Positions 1 to 10,372 of a stretch of 64,000 bases of DNA are shown here, piece after piece. The DNA comes from Xanthobacteraceae bacterium. Its GTDB lineage: Bacteria; Pseudomonadota; Alphaproteobacteria; Rhizobiales; Xanthobacteraceae. Every line of letters begins with the position of its first letter. The stretch's first letter is position 1. The notes under the pieces are model-generated. The model did no database searches and was not told the origin of the DNA. It was given only the letters and a program-made list of their open reading frames with translations. Made by a program: the position numbers and the translations under genes. The stretch spans positions 24,583 through 88,582 of the forward strand of contig JAIESC010000031.1 of assembly GCA_019746355.1 (NCBI GenBank), read 5' to 3'.

Positions 1-180
1 GGCGATCCTGTCTGCCGTTGACCCGTCGCTTAATCTGGCCCACTGCCCGCCTCGCCGAGCGTTACGCTCCGGGCTTGAGCAATCTGACCGTCGGGTCGAT
101 TCCTGCATGGCAAGCTAGTCGGTCCGGGCCAATAATCCAAGAGCTTTTTTGCCTATCCGCAATGTTAGTGGAACATGGCG

Positions 181-1086
181 TTATTTGGCCACAGCCGCGT
201 GTAGCGCCCGCGGGACACCGGATAGATCGGTATGGGCCGGCGTCGGCGCAAGCCCTCCTGCGCGGAACAAGGCCGCAACCGGGGCCTCCTGACCGATGCC
301 CAGTTCGACCACAATGTGGCCGTGCGGTTTGAGCAGGCGACCCGCCTGTCCCGCAATGGTGCGGTAGCAGGCAAGCCCGTCGGTGCCGCCATCAAGCGCC
401 CGGCGGGGATCGTGGCGGACTTCGGGGGCGAGCCCGGCAATGTCGCCGCTCATGATGTAGGGCGGGTTCGACACCACGAGGTCGAACCCTTGCGGCAATG
501 CCGCGCCGAAATCGCATGCAACAAAATGTGCCCGGGGCTGAAGCATGAGCCTGCGCGCATTGTCGCGGGCCGCGCGCAGAGCGTCGATGCTGATGTCGGT
601 GGCGACCCCTGTGGCGTTCGGCAGCTCGGTCAGGAGCGCGATCAGCAGCGCGCCCGAGCCGGTGCCGAGGTCGGCAATGCGAAGCGTGCGGTGGCGCGGC
701 CCGCCCTGATCGATCGCGGCCAGCGCCGCCTCCACCACGGTCTCGGTTTCCGGCCGCGGCACCAGCGTGGATTGGGTGATGCGGAGCGGCAGCCCCCAGA
801 ATTCCTTGACCCCGAGGATGCGCGCCACCGGCTCGCGCTCGAGCCGCCGCGCGGCCAGCGCAATCAGTTGCGAGGCTTCGTCGCTGCGGAGATCGCGGTT
901 CGCCTCGATCACCAGGCCGGTGTGATCGAGGCCGAGAGCATGCCCGGTGAGCAGCCGGGCGTCGAGCTCGGGGCTGTCGAGACCGGCGCGGCGGAACGCA
1001 TCGGTCAGCGCGCGCCGCGCCTCGACGACGGTCATGCCGGATGCGAGCCGCGGCGCCCGCAGCGCTTGCGCGAGAATCTCCATCAC
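181..1086 (-). CDS. prmC: PrmC, release factor N5-glutamine methyltransferase
   Basis: PrmC methylates the glutamine of the GGQ motif in class I release factors, using S-adenosylmethionine in the cytoplasm. The 301-residue protein has the family's PRPETE stretch (about 110-115), the SAM-binding loop GTGSG (141-145) and the catalytic NPPY (207-210). Its GTG start at 1086 overlaps the stop of prfA, and an in-frame ATG follows at once, so the enzyme and its substrate are translationally coupled. Length is normal for the family. The next gene in this direction lies beyond the left edge of the window. Confidence 0.95.
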   Translation of the reverse strand: MMEILAQALRAPRLASGMTVVEARRALTDAFRRAGLDSPELDARLLTGHALGLDHTGLVIEANRDLRSDEASQLIALAARRLEREPVARILGVKEFWGLPLRITQSTLVPRPETETVVEAALAAIDQGGPRHRTLRIADLGTGSGALLIALLTELPNATGVATDISIDALRAARDNARRLMLQPRAHFVACDFGAALPQGFDLVVSNPPYIMSGDIAGLAPEVRHDPRRALDGGTDGLACYRTIAGQAGRLLKPHGHIVVELGIGQEAPVAALFRAGGLAPTPAHTDLSGVPRALHAAVAK

Positions 1087-2162
1087 GACGCCTCGGCCGC
1101 CAGCAGCTCGGCCTGATGGTGGGTGATCAGCGCGTCGATGATCTCGCCCAATGCTTCGCCTTCCATCACCTTCGGCAGATTGTAGAGCGTAAGATTGATG
1201 CGGTGGTCGGTGACACGCCCCTGCGGGAAATTGTAGGTGCGGATCCGCTCGGAGCGATCGCCGGAGCCGACCTGGTCCTTGCGTGCGGCGGCGCGCTCGG
1301 TGTCGCGCTTGGTCTTTTCGGCGTCGTAGAGCTTGGCGCGCAGCATCGCCATCGCCTTGGCGCGGTTCTTGTGCTGCGAGCGCTCCTCCTGGACCATCAC
1401 CACGATGCCGCTCGGCACATGAGTGATGCGGATCGCCGACTCGGTCTTGTTGACGTGCTGGCCGCCGGCGCCCTGCGACCGCATGGTGTCGATCTTGAGA
1501 TCGTCGGGCTTGATCTCGATGTCGACGTCCTCGACCTCCGGCAGCACCGCGACGGTCGCCGCCGAGGTGTGCACCCGGCCCTGCGCCTCGGTGTCGGGAA
1601 CGCGCTGCACGCGGTGCACGCCGGATTCGAATTTCAGCCGCGCAAACGGTCCGCGCCCGCGAATCTCGGCAACGACCTCCTTGAAGCCGCCCTTGGTGCC
1701 CTCGTTGATCGACATGATCTCGGTGGTCCAGCCCTGCCGCGCCGCGTAGCGCTCGTACATCCGGAACAGGTCGCCGGCAAACAGCGAGGCCTCGTCGCCG
1801 CCGGTGCCGGCGCGGATTTCCAGGATGACGTTGCGCTCATCCATCGCGTCCTTCGGCAGCAGCGCCACGCGTAGCTCTTCGACCATCCGTTCGCGCTTTT
1901 CGACCAGCGCGCGGCGTTCCTCGTCGGCCATCTCGCGCATGGCGGAGTCGGTCGAAGGATCGGCGATCAGCGCTTCCAGATCGGCGAGCTCGGCCGCGAC
2001 GTTGCGGTAAGCCTTGATCTTGCCGACCACCGGATCGATTTCGGCGAATTCGCGCGACAGCTTGACGAATGCGTCGCCCGACAATTGCTGCGACAGCTCG
2101 GCCTCCACGGCGGCGTGGCGTGCGAGCAGCACGTCGAGCTTCTGTTCAGGCAGGTTGGTCAC
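1083..2162 (-). CDS. prfA: Peptide chain release factor 1
   Basis: RF1 reads UAA and UAG stop codons and triggers peptidyl-tRNA hydrolysis. The 359-residue protein has the GGQ catalytic motif at about 233-235 and the codon-reading PxT tripeptide as PDT (about 189-191). These distinguish RF1 from RF2, which reads SPF at that place. It lies between ptsP, whose stop overlaps its start by 4 nt, and prmC, so ptsP-prfA-prmC is probably one transcript on the minus strand. Confidence 0.96.
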   Translation of the reverse strand: MTNLPEQKLDVLLARHAAVEAELSQQLSGDAFVKLSREFAEIDPVVGKIKAYRNVAAELADLEALIADPSTDSAMREMADEERRALVEKRERMVEELRVALLPKDAMDERNVILEIRAGTGGDEASLFAGDLFRMYERYAARQGWTTEIMSINEGTKGGFKEVVAEIRGRGPFARLKFESGVHRVQRVPDTEAQGRVHTSAATVAVLPEVEDVDIEIKPDDLKIDTMRSQGAGGQHVNKTESAIRITHVPSGIVVMVQEERSQHKNRAKAMAMLRAKLYDAEKTKRDTERAAARKDQVGSGDRSERIRTYNFPQGRVTDHRINLTLYNLPKVMEGEALGEIIDALITHHQAELLAAEAS

Positions 2163-4426
2163 AACTGCAAGCCTTCAGCGGCGGCGAATTGCTCGAGCCG
2201 CTCGCGGATTGTGCCGTCCTGCGGCGGGTTCTCGATCAGCGGCCGGATCAGCGCTTCGGCCTTCTTGGCGTCGAGCTCGAGCAGCATGGCCTTCACCGCC
2301 CCGAGCGCGGACGGCGTCAGCGACAGCGAACGAAATCCCAGCGCCACCAGCGCCAGCGCGCCGATGGGCTTCGAGGCCAGCTCGCCGCACAGGGCCACCG
2401 GCTTGCCGGCAGCCCGGCCCCTGTCGATGATCGCCATCAGGGCGCGCAGCACAGGCGCGGAGAGCGCGTCGAAGCGGTCGGCGACCCGTTTGTTGCCGCG
2501 GTCCGCCGCGAACAGGAACTGCACCAGATCGTTCGAGCCAACCGACAGGAAATCGACCCGCGACAGCAACGAGTCGAGCTGGAACAGCAGCGACGGCACC
2601 TCGACCATCGCGCCGACCTCGACGCGATCAGGCAGCTTGTGGCGCCGCCGCCGCAGCGCGGTCAATTCGCGCTCGATCATGGCTTTGGCTTCGTCGAATT
2701 CGGCGCAGGTCGCGATCATCGGAAACATCACGCGCAGCTCGCGGCCCGCGGCCGCCTGCAGCAGCGCGCGGATCTGGCTCCGCATCAGGCCCGGCCGGTC
2801 GAGCCCGAGCCGGATCGCACGCCAGCCGAGCGCCGGGTTCTCCTCGGGCTCGGCCCGCATATAGGGCAGGATCTTGTCGCCGCCAACGTCGAGCGTGCGG
2901 AACGTCACCGGCCGGTCGCCCGCCGCGTCGAGCACCGAGCGATAGAGCGAGAGCTGCTCGCTGATGCGCGGCATTTCGGTGGCGATCATGAACTGCAGCT
3001 CGGTGCGGAACAGGCCGATGCCGCTGGCGCCGGTCTCGGCGATATGCGGCAGATCGACCAGCAGGCCGGCGTTGATCATCAACGCCACCTCCTGGCCGTC
3101 CTTGGTGACGGAGGGCCGGTCGCGCAGCGCGTGGTACTGCGCCTGGCGGCGGGCGCGCAGCTTCACCCGCTCGCCATAGGCGGTCTCGATGTCGCCCGGC
3201 GGTCGCAGGTGCATCTCGCCGGTCGAGCCGTCGACGATGATCGAGTCGCCGGTCTCGACCAGCCCGGAGATGTTGTCGATCTCGCCGACCGCGGCGATGC
3301 CGAGCGCGCGGGCGACGATGGCGACATGCGAGGTCGGCCCGCCTTCCTCCAGCACCAGGCCGCGCAGCTTGCGCCGGTCGTAGTCGAGCAGCGCCGCCGG
3401 TCCCATCGCCCGGGCGACGACGATCGCATTGTCGGGAAGCTGCTCGCGCGGCGGCGCGTGGTCCTGGCCCATGAGCTGCCGCATCAGCCGGTTGGCGAGA
3501 TCGTCGAGGTCGTGCAGCCGCTCGCGCAGGTACGGATCGGTGACACGCAGCATCCGGGCGCGGGTGTCGGACTGCACGCGCTCGACGCCGGCTTCGGCGG
3601 TAAGGCCGGTGCTGACCGCCTCGCGCAGCCTGCGGGTCCAGCCCGCATCGTTGGCGAAGCCGCGATAGGCGTCCAGCACATCGCGATGCTCGCCGCCGTC
3701 GGCCACGTCGCGGCGCTCCAGCATCAGGTCGAGATCGGCCCGCAGCGCTTCGACCGCCTCGTCGAGCCGCTTTAATTCCTTCTGCACGTCGTCGGCGATG
3801 ACGTTCTTGATGGTGACGCGCGGCTCGTGCAGCACCACGTGGCCGAGCGCGATGCCCTCCGACAGCGCCGAGCCGGTGAGATGCAACCGCGGCTTGATCG
3901 CGGGCTCGGCGCCGGGCTTGGCGATCGAGGAGAGCTCGCCCGAGGCGATCATCTCCGCCAGCACCATGGCGGTGGTCTGCAGCGCCTCTTCCTCTTCCTC
4001 GGAATAGGTCCGCCGCGCCCGGTTCTGCACCACCAGGACGCCGAGCGTGTTGCCGGCCCGCAGGATCGGCACGCCGAGGAACGAATGGTAGATTTCTTCG
4101 CCGGTCTCCGGGCGGAACGCGAAGGCCGGGTGGGTCTGCGCCTCGGAGAGATTGACCGGGTTGGCCTCGCTCGCCACCAGGCCGACCAGGCCCTCGTCCT
4201 GGCGCAGCACGGTCTGGTGCACCGCCTCGCGCTTGAGGCCCTCGGTGGCGTACAGCTCGAGCGTGCTGTCGACGCGCAACACGTAGACGGAGCAGACCTC
4301 CGCCACCATGTTGGCGGCAATCAGCACAACGATCTTGTCCAGGCGTTCCTGCGCGCTGACCGGTTCCGCCATCACCTCGCGGAGCCGGCGCAACAGCACG
4401 CGCGGACCGCCGAGCGCGCCAGCCAT
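2159..4426 (-). CDS. ptsP: PtsP, enzyme I of the nitrogen phosphotransferase system
   Basis: This is the EI-Ntr enzyme, which autophosphorylates from phosphoenolpyruvate and passes the phosphate to NPr/EIIA-Ntr to signal nitrogen and potassium status. In the 755 residues an N-terminal GAF domain (about 25-165) is followed by the PEP-utiliser N-terminal region, the swivelling phosphohistidine domain with [12 protein letters not shown] (active His about 367), and the C-terminal TIM-barrel. The length matches EI-Ntr rather than sugar EI, because of the GAF domain. It is the first gene of a coupled set with prfA and prmC. I took the ATG at 4426; the upstream 187 nt to the Nudix gene is non-coding and should hold the promoter. 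Confidence 0.95.
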   Translation of the reverse strand: MAGALGGPRVLLRRLREVMAEPVSAQERLDKIVVLIAANMVAEVCSVYVLRVDSTLELYATEGLKREAVHQTVLRQDEGLVGLVASEANPVNLSEAQTHPAFAFRPETGEEIYHSFLGVPILRAGNTLGVLVVQNRARRTYSEEEEEALQTTAMVLAEMIASGELSSIAKPGAEPAIKPRLHLTGSALSEGIALGHVVLHEPRVTIKNVIADDVQKELKRLDEAVEALRADLDLMLERRDVADGGEHRDVLDAYRGFANDAGWTRRLREAVSTGLTAEAGVERVQSDTRARMLRVTDPYLRERLHDLDDLANRLMRQLMGQDHAPPREQLPDNAIVVARAMGPAALLDYDRRKLRGLVLEEGGPTSHVAIVARALGIAAVGEIDNISGLVETGDSIIVDGSTGEMHLRPPGDIETAYGERVKLRARRQAQYHALRDRPSVTKDGQEVALMINAGLLVDLPHIAETGASGIGLFRTELQFMIATEMPRISEQLSLYRSVLDAAGDRPVTFRTLDVGGDKILPYMRAEPEENPALGWRAIRLGLDRPGLMRSQIRALLQAAAGRELRVMFPMIATCAEFDEAKAMIERELTALRRRRHKLPDRVEVGAMVEVPSLLFQLDSLLSRVDFLSVGSNDLVQFLFAADRGNKRVADRFDALSAPVLRALMAIIDRGRAAGKPVALCGELASKPIGALALVALGFRSLSLTPSALGAVKAMLLELDAKKAEALIRPLIENPPQDGTIRERLEQFAAAEGLQL

Positions 4427-4613
4427 GGCAAACGTTCCTCAGGGCCGCATTGATTACAGGGCTATAGCGAATGGCCCATGCAAACGGCAAGCCAAAGCTG
4501 TTCTAAGGGCCTGATAAGACGGGCCTGTTACTGGTTGCGGTGCAACGGCCTCGCCTGCTTGTGGTCCTGCCGGGGGAGGGCGTTGCTCTGATCCGGGCTA
4601 CGGCGCTGGACCT

Positions 4614-5072
4614 TCATCGCAATTGTCCCAGCAACTTTGCCAGGATCGGCGCCTGCCCCTTCAGGATTTTTCGCTGCGCCTCGCCGGGCTCAAACCACGC
4701 AACCCGATCGACCTCCGGAAACTGCCGTGTGTGTCCCGACTTCGGAGGCCACTCCATCGAGAATAGATTGCTTTTGAATTTTGCGAGGTCGAAGTCGCCT
4801 TCGACGGCCCAGGCCATGATCGTCTTGCCGCCGGGCTGCTTGAAACCTCCAAGCGCGATGAACTCGCCGTCCGGAACGCAGCCCGTCTCCTCTTCAAACT
4901 CGCGGCGGGCGGCCGCAAGCGGGTCTTCATCGTCCTCATAGAGACCTTTCGGAAGCGACCACGCGCCGTCATCCTTCTTCGCCCAGAATGGGCCGCCCGG
5001 ATGCGCAAGCAGGACCTGCAGCCGATCGTGCGTTCGGCGAAACATCAGAATGCCTGCGCTGCGTTTGGCCAT
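4614..5072 (-). CDS. NUDIX hydrolase
   Basis: This 152-residue protein carries a complete Nudix box at about residues 43-65 (G-x5-E-x7-REFEEETG), the metal-binding helix that hydrolyses nucleoside diphosphates linked to another group. The start MAKRSAGILMFRR and the WSLPKG segment before the box resemble the small bacterial Nudix proteins sometimes labelled Ap4A hydrolase or MutT-like. The substrate cannot be read from sequence. It sits with the next small gene between ptsP and lysC, two genes that are close neighbours in related genomes (recalled synteny), which suggests the pair was inserted. Confidence 0.88.
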   Translation of the reverse strand: MAKRSAGILMFRRTHDRLQVLLAHPGGPFWAKKDDGAWSLPKGLYEDDEDPLAAARREFEEETGCVPDGEFIALGGFKQPGGKTIMAWAVEGDFDLAKFKSNLFSMEWPPKSGHTRQFPEVDRVAWFEPGEAQRKILKGQAPILAKLLGQLR

Positions 5073-5164
5073 CGCCTATCGCCAATCGAATACCCGGCGT
5101 GGCAGTACGTCACGATTTGGGCGCAATCTGTTGCACGACTTTGGTCGTTCGGAGGGGACGAACG

Positions 5165-5479
5165 ATGCAGGGAACGGAAGCGCCGTCCGTCAGGAGTCCG
5201 CATCTGTGCGCGTCGACGCTCATTTGCCTCTGCTGCTCGATTGTTGCTGCGCAGGCTCAGGACCACAGCCGTTCCGGCGTCAATGATCAACAGTTCTTTC
5301 GATCCCTTGATCAAGCGGTAGAGATGGAAAGTGCGTGGCGGCAAATCCTTACGATATCCTCGTTACATGATGCCGCTACGCGAGAAGCGCTGAAAAATCT
5401 AAAAGACTCGCAGACCCGCCGCTGGCCGAAAGGGGACTTCTGGAAGCCCGGCGAATTTGATCGGGCACTGGGGCGCTAA
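5165..5479 (+). CDS. Small secreted protein of unknown function
   Basis: This encodes 104 residues that I do not recognise. The ATG at 5165 is chosen because a strong Shine-Dalgarno sequence, GGAGGGG (5151-5157), lies 7 nt upstream; longer in-frame starts lack this. Residues about 14-32 form a hydrophobic, Cys-containing segment ending in AAQAQ, a plausible Sec signal peptide cleaved before QDHSRSG. The mature part is short, charged and helical-looking, with no known motif. It converges with lysC, whose stop is only 8 nt away. The ribosome site and signal peptide make it more likely real than chance. Confidence 0.6.
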   Translation: MQGTEAPSVRSPHLCASTLICLCCSIVAAQAQDHSRSGVNDQQFFRSLDQAVEMESAWRQILTISSLHDAATREALKNLKDSQTRRWPKGDFWKPGEFDRALGR

Positions 5480-5486
5480 GAGTTTT

Positions 5487-6737
5487 CTACTTGTCCAACC
5501 CATACAGGCTGTGCAGCGTCCGCACCGCCAGCTCGGTGTAGGCCGCGTCGATCAGCACCGAGAACTTGATCTCCGAGGTGGTGATGGCGCGGATGTTCAC
5601 GCCGCGCTCCGCCAGCGCCTTGAACGCGCCGGCCGCCACGCCCGCGTGGCTGCGCATGCCGATGCCGATCACCGACACCTTGGCGACGTCCTGCGAGCCG
5701 TCGATATGGTCGAAGCCGATGGCGGCCTTGGCCTTGCCGAGCACGTCGACCGAGCGCTGATAGTCCGCGGCCGGCACCGTGAAGGTGAGGTCGGTGGTGG
5801 CGCCGTCGGCCGAGACGTTCTGCACGATCATGTCGACGTTGATGCTGGCCTCGGCCAGCGGGCCGAAGATCGCCGCGGCGACGCCCGGCTTGTCCGGCAC
5901 GTGGCGGACCGAGATCTGCGCCTCGTCCTTGGTGAAGGCGATGCCGGTGACGACCTGTTGCTCCACAATATCCTCCTCGTCGCAGATCAGCGTGCCGGGC
6001 GGCGTGCCGTGCGGGTCGATGTCCTCGGGCTTGTCGAAGCTCGAGCGGACGAAAATCGGCACCTTGTGCACCATGCCGAGCTCGACCGAGCGCACCTGGA
6101 GCACCTTGGCGCCGAGCGAGGCGAGCTCCAGCATCTCCTCGAAGGCGATCTTGTCCATGCGCTGCGCCTTCGGCACCACCCGCGGGTCGGTGGTGTAGAC
6201 GCCGTCGACATCGGTGTAGATGTCGCAGCGATCGGCCCTGATTGCGGCGGCGATCGCCACCGCCGAGGTGTCGGAGCCGCCGCGGCCCAGCGTGGTGATC
6301 CGGCCGGTGTCCTTGTGCATGCCCTGGAAGCCGGAGATCACCGCGACCTCCTTGCGCTCCTTGAAGCGCTTGACCAGCTCCGCGCCGTTGATGTCCTCGA
6401 TGCGGGCCGCGCCGTGCGCATTGCTGGTCAGGATCGGCAGCTGCCAGCCCTGCCAGGAGCGGGCGTTGATGCCGATGCCCTCCAGCGTGATGGCGAGAAG
6501 GCCGGACGTCACCTGCTCGCCGGAGGCGACCACGGCGTCGTATTCGCGGGCGTCGTGCAGGGGCGCGGCGGCGCGGCACCACGCCACCAGCTCGTTGGTC
6601 TTGCCGGACATCGCCGACACCACGACGGCGACCTCATGGCCGGCATCGACCTCGCGCTTGACGTGCTGCGCCACGTTGCGGATGCGGTCGATATCGGCGA
6701 CCGACGTTCCGCCGAACTTCATCACCAAACGGGCCAT
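5487..6737 (-). CDS. lysC: Aspartate kinase
   Basis: Aspartokinase phosphorylates L-aspartate, the first step toward lysine, threonine, methionine and diaminopimelate. The 416 residues start with the kinase signature KFGGTSVAD (about 7-15), continue with the amino-acid kinase fold to about residue 245, and end in a pair of ACT domains (about 260-410) that bind the feedback inhibitor. Length fits the monofunctional class with tandem ACT domains. It is divergent from ubiG across a 133-nt spacer. An internal start giving a separate beta subunit, as in some lysC genes, is possible but not shown here. Confidence 0.95.
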   Translation of the reverse strand: MARLVMKFGGTSVADIDRIRNVAQHVKREVDAGHEVAVVVSAMSGKTNELVAWCRAAAPLHDAREYDAVVASGEQVTSGLLAITLEGIGINARSWQGWQLPILTSNAHGAARIEDINGAELVKRFKERKEVAVISGFQGMHKDTGRITTLGRGGSDTSAVAIAAAIRADRCDIYTDVDGVYTTDPRVVPKAQRMDKIAFEEMLELASLGAKVLQVRSVELGMVHKVPIFVRSSFDKPEDIDPHGTPPGTLICDEEDIVEQQVVTGIAFTKDEAQISVRHVPDKPGVAAAIFGPLAEASINVDMIVQNVSADGATTDLTFTVPAADYQRSVDVLGKAKAAIGFDHIDGSQDVAKVSVIGIGMRSHAGVAAGAFKALAERGVNIRAITTSEIKFSVLIDAAYTELAVRTLHSLYGLDK

Positions 6738-6870
6738 CTTGGGCGAAGCGTCCTCGAACTCTTAACCCCGGCGCGATCCGGATGGGCGCCGGGCCGAAAA
6801 GGCGCGTATACATACCGATGGGGTCGGGAGGCTGCAACCGCGGCGCCCCGTTAACGAAGCGAGCACGAAA

Positions 6871-7617
6871 ATGGCCCGAAATCCGCAGCGCCAGAGCACC
6901 ATCGACCAGGCCGAGGTGGAGCGGTTTTCCGCGCTCGCCGCCGAATGGTGGGACCCGCGCGGCAAGATGGCCCCGCTGCACAAGTTCAACCCGGTTCGCA
7001 TCGGCTATATCCGCGACCAGGCGGCCGCCCGCTTCGGCCGCGACCCCAAGCGCCTCGACTCGCTGAACGGGCTCCGCATCCTTGATATCGGCTGCGGCGG
7101 CGGAATTCTCTGCGAGCCGCTGGCCCGGATCGGCGCGATCATGACCGGGGTGGACCCCTCCGAGACCAACATCGAGGCGGCGCAAGCGCATGCCGAGCAA
7201 AGCGGGCTTGCGATCGATTACCGCTGTACGACCGCCGAGCAGCTTGCCGGGCAGCGCGAGCAGTTCGATCTCGTGCTGGCGATGGAGGTGGTCGAGCATG
7301 TCGCCGACGTGCCGCTGTTCGTCGCAAGCTGCGCCGCGCTGGTGAAACCCGGCGGCCTGATGATCGCGGCGACGCTGAACCGCACGCTGAAGAGCTTTGC
7401 GCTGGCGATCGTCGGCGCCGAGTACATCCTGCGCTGGCTGCCGGTCGGCACGCATCGCTGGGACAGGTTCGTCACGCCGAACGAGCTCGAGATCGCCATG
7501 GAGCAGAGCGGGCTTCACGTCATCCACGAGCAGGGCGTGATCTACAATCTCATCGCCGACCGCTGGCAGCTCTCCTCCGACACCGACGTCAACTACATGC
7601 TGACCGCGGAGCGCTGA
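6871..7617 (+). CDS. ubiG: UbiG, ubiquinone O-methyltransferase
   Basis: UbiG performs both O-methylations in ubiquinone synthesis. The 248 residues contain the [15 protein letters not shown] region typical of UbiG (about 15-30), the SAM-binding motif [15 protein letters not shown] (about 72-86) and a LAMEVVEHV motif further on. The gene is divergent from lysC. The start MARNPQRQ is the natural ATG. The next gene follows after about 80 nt on the same strand. Confidence 0.94.
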   Translation: MARNPQRQSTIDQAEVERFSALAAEWWDPRGKMAPLHKFNPVRIGYIRDQAAARFGRDPKRLDSLNGLRILDIGCGGGILCEPLARIGAIMTGVDPSETNIEAAQAHAEQSGLAIDYRCTTAEQLAGQREQFDLVLAMEVVEHVADVPLFVASCAALVKPGGLMIAATLNRTLKSFALAIVGAEYILRWLPVGTHRWDRFVTPNELEIAMEQSGLHVIHEQGVIYNLIADRWQLSSDTDVNYMLTAER

Positions 7618-7700
7618 GGCACCTGCCCGGGCCGGCCTGTGGAAGGCAGCGCCCGTGTGATCTATAACCGCCGCGTGCAGACGATGGACGGAGGCGCGGC

Positions 7701-8054
7701 ATGATCCTCGAACTTGTGACCTTCAAGACACCCGCCGGATGGGACCGCGCGCGCGTGCTGGACGACGCCAAGCACACCATTCCGAAATGGTCGTCGAACC
7801 CGGACCTCGTGCGCAAGCATTTCGGCCTCGGCCTCGGCGAGGACGAAGGCACCAGCACCGGCGTGTATGTCTGGCCGTCGATCGAGGCGGCGAGGCAGGG
7901 CCACAACGACGAATGGCGCGAGGGCGTGAAAAAGCGGACCGGCGGCGATCCGACGATCCGCTACTTCGACCTTTTCCTGCTGATCGACAACGAGCATGGC
8001 CGCGTCACCGAATGGGGCGCCGACGGCAAGGCGCGCGTGCTCGAAACCGCCTGA
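7701..8054 (+). CDS. Putative dimeric alpha/beta-barrel protein (YdhR/ABM-like)
   Basis: This 117-residue protein is small, soluble and has no signal peptide. It begins MILELVTFKTPAG and alternates short strands and helices, with a middle stretch resembling the 'WPSIEAARQGHNDEW' pattern of ferredoxin-like dimeric barrels such as YdhR or antibiotic-biosynthesis monooxygenases. I cannot assign a substrate. It follows ubiG and precedes an EamA transporter on the same strand with 21 nt between them, so the two may be cotranscribed. The family call is tentative, but the gene itself is convincing from codon use and position. Confidence 0.65.
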   Translation: MILELVTFKTPAGWDRARVLDDAKHTIPKWSSNPDLVRKHFGLGLGEDEGTSTGVYVWPSIEAARQGHNDEWREGVKKRTGGDPTIRYFDLFLLIDNEHGRVTEWGADGKARVLETA

Positions 8055-8075
8055 TTTCCGCGCAGCAAGTCATTC

Positions 8076-8972
8076 ATGTTCGCAGGCCTGCTCTGGATTC
8101 CCTTCACGCTGCTGGCCGCCGCGGGCCAGACCGCGCGCAACGCCATGCAGCGCGAGCTCACCGCCGCGCTTGGCACGGTCGGTGCGACGCACGTCCGTTT
8201 CCTGTTCGGGTTTCCGTTCGCGATCGTGTTTCTCGCCGGCGTGCTGGCCGTCACCGGCCTGCCCGTTCCGGCAGTGCCCACCGTCTATTGGCCGTGGATT
8301 GTCCTGGGCGCGGGCTCCCAGATCGTTGCCACCGCGCTGATGCTCGCCACCATGAACGACCGCTCGTTCGTGGTGACCATCGCCTATATCAAGACCGAGG
8401 CCATTCAGGCCGCGCTGTTCGGCCTGATTTTCCTCGGCGATCGGCTCACCGCAGGCATGGTGGTCGCAATCATGGTTGCGACCGCGGGCGTGGTCGCCAT
8501 GTCGCTCAAGGGCAAGGGCACGATGGAGGGCGGCATGCGGCCGGTCGCGCTCGGCCTTCTGTCGGCAGCGGCGTTCGCGCTGTCCGCGGTCGGCTACCGC
8601 GGCGCGATCCTGTCGCTTGGCCTGTCGAGCTTCGTGCTGGCCGCGACCTTCACGCTCGCGGTCGGCCTGATCCTGCAAGCTGGACTATTAACGCTCTATC
8701 TCGCGCTGCGCGACCGCAAGGTGCTCGTCGCGATCATGCTGGCTTGGCGGCCGTCGCTGTTCGCGGGCTTCATGGGTGCGACCGCATCGCAGTTCTGGTT
8801 TCTCGCGTTTGCGCTGACCAGCGTCGCTAATGTGCGCACGCTGGCGCTGGTCGAGGTGCTGTTCGCCCAGGCGATCTCGTATTTCGCCTTCAAGCAGACG
8901 ACGACACGGCGCGAGGTGATCGGCATGGCGCTGATCGTCGTGGGCTGCGCGCTGCTGATCTGGGTGCAGTAA
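8076..8972 (+). CDS. EamA/DMT-family membrane transporter
   Basis: The 298-residue protein is almost wholly hydrophobic, with about ten predicted membrane segments arranged as two five-helix EamA repeats joined near residue 150 by a short basic stretch (SLKGKGTMEGG). This is the drug/metabolite transporter topology; members export amino acids, metabolites or drugs, and the substrate is unknown here. It converges with the DUF1178 gene, leaving only 3 nt between the stops. Confidence 0.85.
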   Translation: MFAGLLWIPFTLLAAAGQTARNAMQRELTAALGTVGATHVRFLFGFPFAIVFLAGVLAVTGLPVPAVPTVYWPWIVLGAGSQIVATALMLATMNDRSFVVTIAYIKTEAIQAALFGLIFLGDRLTAGMVVAIMVATAGVVAMSLKGKGTMEGGMRPVALGLLSAAAFALSAVGYRGAILSLGLSSFVLAATFTLAVGLILQAGLLTLYLALRDRKVLVAIMLAWRPSLFAGFMGATASQFWFLAFALTSVANVRTLALVEVLFAQAISYFAFKQTTTRREVIGMALIVVGCALLIWVQ

Positions 8973-8975
8973 GCT

Positions 8976-9485
8976 TCAGTTGTGCTCGTCGGGCAGCATC
9001 GGCAGCGGGTGGAACTCGATGCCCTCGTCGGCCAGCTCCTTGGCGTCCTTCGGCGAGGCCTCGCCGTAGATCGAGCGGTGCTTGGTCTCGCCGTAGTGCA
9101 TCTTCCGCGCTTCCTCGGGAAACTTGCCGCCGACGTTCTCGGCGTTCTTGGTCAGGTGGTCGCGGAGTTCCTTGAGCTTTGAGCGAAACTCGCGCTCCTG
9201 CGGCGACATCATCGCCACCTGCGCCTTGTTTTCCTGCGCCTTGCCTTCGGCGGGTGCAGGGGCGTCCGCGGCGGACATTTCGGCGGGCACGGCGATTTCG
9301 GCGCGGCCCTCTTTCTTTGTGCCGCGGCCGAGCGAGGGCGCCATCAGCGCCTTTTCGACCTTCTCGGAGCCGCACGCAGGACAGCTCACCAGGCCGCGCT
9401 TCGACTGCTTGTCGTAGTCGGCGGAGTTCTTGAACCAGATTTCGAATTCGTGCTTGCGCTCGCAGACGAGCGAATAACGGATCAT
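8976..9485 (-). CDS. DUF1178 family protein
   Basis: The 169-residue protein begins MIRYSLVCERKHEFEIWF and has a zinc-ribbon-like pair CERKH and CPACGSEKV (about residues 8-12 and 36-44), the hallmark of DUF1178, a conserved alphaproteobacterial family without a known function. A central Ala/Glu-rich linker separates this from a conserved C-terminal region. Its start overlaps the stop of the upstream nitrilase-family gene by 4 nt, so grxC, the amidohydrolase and this gene form a coupled run. Confidence 0.85.
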   Translation of the reverse strand: MIRYSLVCERKHEFEIWFKNSADYDKQSKRGLVSCPACGSEKVEKALMAPSLGRGTKKEGRAEIAVPAEMSAADAPAPAEGKAQENKAQVAMMSPQEREFRSKLKELRDHLTKNAENVGGKFPEEARKMHYGETKHRSIYGEASPKDAKELADEGIEFHPLPMLPDEHN

Positions 9486-10372
9486 GCGGGACCTCTGACC
9501 GCCCTAAGATGGGTCGGTTCGGCCAGCGGTTCAACCACTTCGAAGCGGCGGCCGTGCTGCAGCGACGGCACGCGGCTGCGCGCCTTGGCGACCTCCGCCG
9601 GATCGATCTCGGCGAAGATGACGCCGGGCTCGGTGCCGCCTTCGGCGATGATGCGGCCCCACAAATCGACCACCAGCGAATGGCCGAACGTCTCGCGGCC
9701 GTTCTCATGCGCCCCGCCCTGCGCCGCCGCGATCACATAGCAGCCGTTCTCGATGGCGCGGGCGCGGTTCAGCACGTGCCAGTGCGCCTCGCCGGTCTGC
9801 CGGGTGAAGGCCGAGGGGATCGCGAGAAACGACGCCCCGGCTTCGCCGAGCGCGCGGTAGAGCGAGGGGAAGCGCAGGTCGTAGCAGATCGTCAGCCCGA
9901 GCCGGCCCCACGGCAGGTCATGCAGCACCGCAAGGTCGCCCGGCTTGTAGCTTCGCGACTCGCGATAGCTCTCGCCGTTGGCGAGGTCGACATCGAACAT
10001 ATGGATCTTGTCGTAGCGCGCGGCGACCTCGCCCTGCGGGTCGATCAGGAAGGAGCGGTTGGCCGCCCTGTCGGCGGTTGCTTTCACCGCGAGCGAGCCG
10101 ATGTGCAGATAGATGCCGAGCCTGCGCGCGAGCTCGCGAAACGTCGCAAGGCTCGCGTCGCTCTCCTCCGGCACGACGGCGGCGAGGAGCTTGTCGCGGC
10201 TCGCCACCATGATGTTGGTCATCTCGGGCGTCTGTACGTAGCTCGCGCCGCCCGCCTTGGCCTCGCCGATCAGCTTGACCACGGTCTCGAGATTGGCCGC
10301 CGGCTGCTCGCCTGAGCGGGCCTGGATCAGCCCCACGCGAAAGGTCGAGCTCTTTTCCGGTTCGGCGGTCAC
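9482..10372 (-). CDS. Carbon-nitrogen hydrolase (Nit1-like, deaminated-glutathione amidase type)
   Basis: This nitrilase-superfamily protein has 296 residues from a GTG start at 10372. The start is fixed by a GTGA overlap with the grxC stop; the frame stays open further upstream only by running inside grxC. The Glu-Lys-Cys triad is visible as the Glu of QTPEMTN, the Lys of YDKIHMFD and the Cys of TICYDLRFP. The Nit1/NIT2-type signature and coupling to a glutaredoxin suggest repair of deaminated glutathione or a related omega-amidase role. This function is inferred from similarity and context. Confidence 0.88.
   Translation of the reverse strand: MTAEPEKSSTFRVGLIQARSGEQPAANLETVVKLIGEAKAGGASYVQTPEMTNIMVASRDKLLAAVVPEESDASLATFRELARRLGIYLHIGSLAVKATADRAANRSFLIDPQGEVAARYDKIHMFDVDLANGESYRESRSYKPGDLAVLHDLPWGRLGLTICYDLRFPSLYRALGEAGASFLAIPSAFTRQTGEAHWHVLNRARAIENGCYVIAAAQGGAHENGRETFGHSLVVDLWGRIIAEGGTEPGVIFAEIDPAEVAKARSRVPSLQHGRRFEVVEPLAEPTHLRAVRGPA

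Noticed and set aside
2069..3775. Long open frame (568 codons) opposite ptsP
   Set aside because: High-GC DNA keeps antisense frames open; its product is Arg/Gln/His-rich without motifs and lies fully inside ptsP.
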